Assembly (NCBI GenBank): GCA_902805735.1
Contig: CADCTW010000238.1
Coordinates: 1 to 32,249 of the forward strand
Length of the DNA: 32,249 nt
Reading direction: 5' to 3'
Origin: an uncultured Gemmatimonadota bacterium
GTDB lineage: Bacteria > Gemmatimonadota > Gemmatimonadetes > Longimicrobiales > Longimicrobiaceae
Each line of letters starts with the position of its first letter. Positions within the stretch are counted from its first letter, which is position 1. The notes beneath the pieces were generated by a model. That model did not search any database. It was not told the origin of the DNA and saw only the letters and a program-made list of their open reading frames with translations. Of this stretch, positions 30,797 to 32,249 are shown in pieces. Made by a program: the position numbers and the translations under genes.

Positions 30797-30862
30797 CGAA
30801 GTAGCCCCCTCTCCCACGAAGTTTGTGGGAGAGGGTGGCAGCTGTAAGCTGCCGGCTGAGGG
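30797..30862. repeat. family D palindromic repeat, copy 2 (inverted)
   Basis: Inverted copy of 20618-20683: CGAAGTAG, CCCCTCTCCCAC/GTGGGAGAGGG, then GGCAGCTGTAAGCTGCC. It ends 2 nt before the stop codon of the PhnP-like gene. Between it and the family C repeat, GGGGCGGGAGAGGGGGA and a C-rich arm (30725-30765) form another hairpin. No gene is seen in 30554-30864. Confidence 0.8.
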
Positions 30863-30864
30863 CC

Positions 30865-31641
30865 TCAGACCTCCACCACGAGTCCATCGTACGCCCCGAA
30901 CACCCCCGGCGGCAGGCGGCGGTCGAGCTCGGCCTGGCTGACGCGGTGGCTCAGGTGCGTGAGGTAGGTGCGCTCGGCGCCCACGCGGGCGGCGGCTTCC
31001 ACCGCCTCCTCCACGCTGAAGTGCGTGGGGTGCGGCTTGCCGAACCAGAGCGCGTTGAGCACCAGCACCCGCACCCCCCGCAGCGCCTCCTCCGTGCGCG
31101 GCGGAAGGAGCTTGCCGTCGGTGATGTAGCCGAGGGCGCCCGCGCGGAAGCCCATCACCTCTTCGCGCCCGTGCGGCACCGGGAGGGGGAGGATGTCGAA
31201 CCCCGCGACCGCCGCCGGCTCGTACGCCCGCACCTCGTGCAGCGCGCCCTCCGGCTTGGAAGTGCCCTCCAGGGGGCGCATCGTCGCGTCGAAGACGTAG
31301 CGGAAGCGGTCGCGGAGGGTGGCCGCGCACTCCTGGGACGCGTACACCTGCAGCGCGCGCCCCCCGCGCTCGGAGAACACGCGCAGGTCGTCCACGCCGT
31401 GCACGTGGTCCGCGTGGCAGTGCGTGTACCACACGGCGTCCACCCGGCTGACGCCGGCGGCCACGAGCTGCAGGCGCAGCTCGGGCGGCGTGTCCACCAG
31501 CATCCGCCGCCCGTCCTCCTCCAGCAGCGCCCCGTGCCGCGTCCGCCGGTCGCGCGGGTCGGCCGAGCCGCACACCTCGCAGTCGCACCCGATCACCGGC
31601 ACGCCGAACGAGGTGCCGGTGCCCAGGAAGGTCAGACGCAC
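30865..31641 (-). CDS. PhnP-like metallo-beta-lactamase-fold phosphodiesterase
   Basis: 258 residues. The metal-binding motif THCHADHVHG (His74, His76, Asp78, His79) and later histidines (PVPHG and the C-terminal THLSH) are those of MBL-fold hydrolases. An N-terminal FLGTGTSFGVPVIGCDCEVC with Cys19, Cys21 and Cys24 matches the structural zinc site of PhnP, a phosphoribosyl 1,2-cyclic phosphate phosphodiesterase. No phosphonate genes are nearby, so a housekeeping cyclic-phosphate or nucleotide role is as likely. It lies 16 nt downstream of the pyruvate kinase gene on the same strand and is probably co-transcribed with it. Confidence 0.85.
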   Translation of the reverse strand: MRLTFLGTGTSFGVPVIGCDCEVCGSADPRDRRTRHGALLEEDGRRMLVDTPPELRLQLVAAGVSRVDAVWYTHCHADHVHGVDDLRVFSERGGRALQVYASQECAATLRDRFRYVFDATMRPLEGTSKPEGALHEVRAYEPAAVAGFDILPLPVPHGREEVMGFRAGALGYITDGKLLPPRTEEALRGVRVLVLNALWFGKPHPTHFSVEEAVEAAARVGAERTYLTHLSHRVSQAELDRRLPPGVFGAYDGLVVEV

Positions 31642-31657
31642 GGGACGGCGTTCCCCA

Positions 31658-32249
31658 TCACACCACCTCTACCTGCAGCAGATTCGTCGTCCCCGGCACG
31701 TGGATCGGGTACCCCGCCGTCACCACCATGCGGTCGCCCGGGGAGCCGAGGCCGCGGTTCACCACTTCGGAGCGCGCGTACGCCATCATCTCCTCGAACG
31801 AGGTTTCCGCCGAGCAGAGGACGGGGATGGTGCCCCACACCAGCGCCAGCTGGTTGTAGGTGCGCTCCGTGTCCGTGATGGCCAGGATTGGGACCGGCGG
31901 CCGGAAGGACGAGACCACGCGCGCGGTGGAGCCGCTGCTGGTGAAGGTCACGATCACGGGGGCCTGCAGGCGGCGCACGGCCTCCACCGTGGCGCCCGCC
32001 ACGGCGCGCTCGGTGGGGGTGTGGCCGTCGGAGCTGATGGTGATGGGCATGTCGTAGTGCGGGCCCGCGTCCATCACGTGCGAGTCCTCGATCTCCTGCG
32101 CGATCCGCACCATGGACTGCACCGCCTGAACCGGGAACTTCCCCGTCGCCGTCTCGGCCGAGAGCATCACCGCGTCCGTGCCGTCGATGATGGCGTTCGC
32201 CACGTCCGACGCCTCGGCGCGGGTGGGGCGCGGGTTCTCGATCATCGAC
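31658..32249 (-). CDS. pyk: pyruvate kinase, C-terminal part (5' cut by window)
   Basis: About 197 residues are visible. The gene enters from the right edge, and the codon before the first Met ([19 protein letters not shown]) belongs to the same protein, so ATG 32245 is not the start. [20 protein letters not shown] is the pyruvate kinase signature near the active site. [20 protein letters not shown] and the terminal [18 protein letters not shown] belong to the C-terminal allosteric domain. It makes pyruvate and ATP from phosphoenolpyruvate and ADP. The PhnP-like gene follows after 16 nt. Confidence 0.96.
   Translation of the reverse strand, partial: SMIENPRPTRAEASDVANAIIDGTDAVMLSAETATGKFPVQAVQSMVRIAQEIEDSHVMDAGPHYDMPITISSDGHTPTERAVAGATVEAVRRLQAPVIVTFTSSGSTARVVSSFRPPVPILAITDTERTYNQLALVWGTIPVLCSAETSFEEMMAYARSEVVNRGLGSPGDRMVVTAGYPIHVPGTTNLLQVEVV

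Noticed and set aside
28250..30847. Plus-strand 865-codon open frame opposite the lipid kinase and pgi genes
   Set aside because: Shadow of two well-recognised minus-strand genes that also passes through repeats.

Overview
The window is 32 kb of very GC-rich, gene-dense chromosome. The gene set is mostly housekeeping, with many lipoproteins. Several abundant palindromic repeat families and a REP-associated transposase occupy the spacers. High GC, tandem DUF4394 lipoproteins, Big_2/M30 and S8 lipoproteins, frequent Shine-Dalgarno-less starts and hairpin repeats built on the octamer ACACAGAG together suggest a Gemmatimonadota bacterium, probably Longimicrobium-like. This is an inference from gene content; no rRNA gene is present to confirm it.

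Layout. 1-1250: 3' part of an AI-2E-family permease, then rpsU behind a near-consensus promoter and a cold-shock gene with an intrinsic terminator. 1260-3704: a repeat pair, a small conserved hypothetical gene and two tandem DUF4394 lipoproteins. 3719-6988: apaG, apt, an L,D-transpeptidase, a pentapeptide-repeat protein and an OsmC-type protein. 7065-10637: argF, divergent from a large M30-like metallopeptidase lipoprotein, followed by a small lipoprotein. 10649-12727: repeats, thrC, and a RAYT transposase bracketed by inverted 54-nt REPs. 12830-14963: a zinc-ribbon hypothetical gene and an FAD oxidoreductase bracketed by two halves of a palindrome. 15057-18033: a TldD/TldE-type pair, with TldD carrying a Tat signal. 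18111-21483: a PspA operon (PspB-like, YbjN-like, PspA) behind a two-subunit iron-sulfur L-serine dehydratase. 21605-26029: uvrA, an alpha/beta hydrolase and a TonB_C-like lipoprotein, all on the minus strand. 26097-28054: an S8 protease lipoprotein preceded by a sigma70-type promoter and a leader that folds as a c-di-GMP-I (GEMM-I) riboswitch. 28139-32249: pgi with a diacylglycerol-kinase-like gene, then a pyruvate kinase fragment with a PhnP-like hydrolase.

The most notable signals are non-coding. (1) The candidate c-di-GMP riboswitch would put a secreted protease under second-messenger control. (2) A family of long hairpins (seven complete, one split, one half copy) has arms built from tandem octamers, and every copy lies 0-14 nt from a stop codon; they look like dispersed mobile terminators. 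One is split around a whole gene, one supplies a start codon, and one supplies the last codons of a protein. (3) Two distant promoters share a 32-nt sequence with an inverted-repeat-like core in the spacer. (4) At least four other dispersed repeat families are present, two of REP type.
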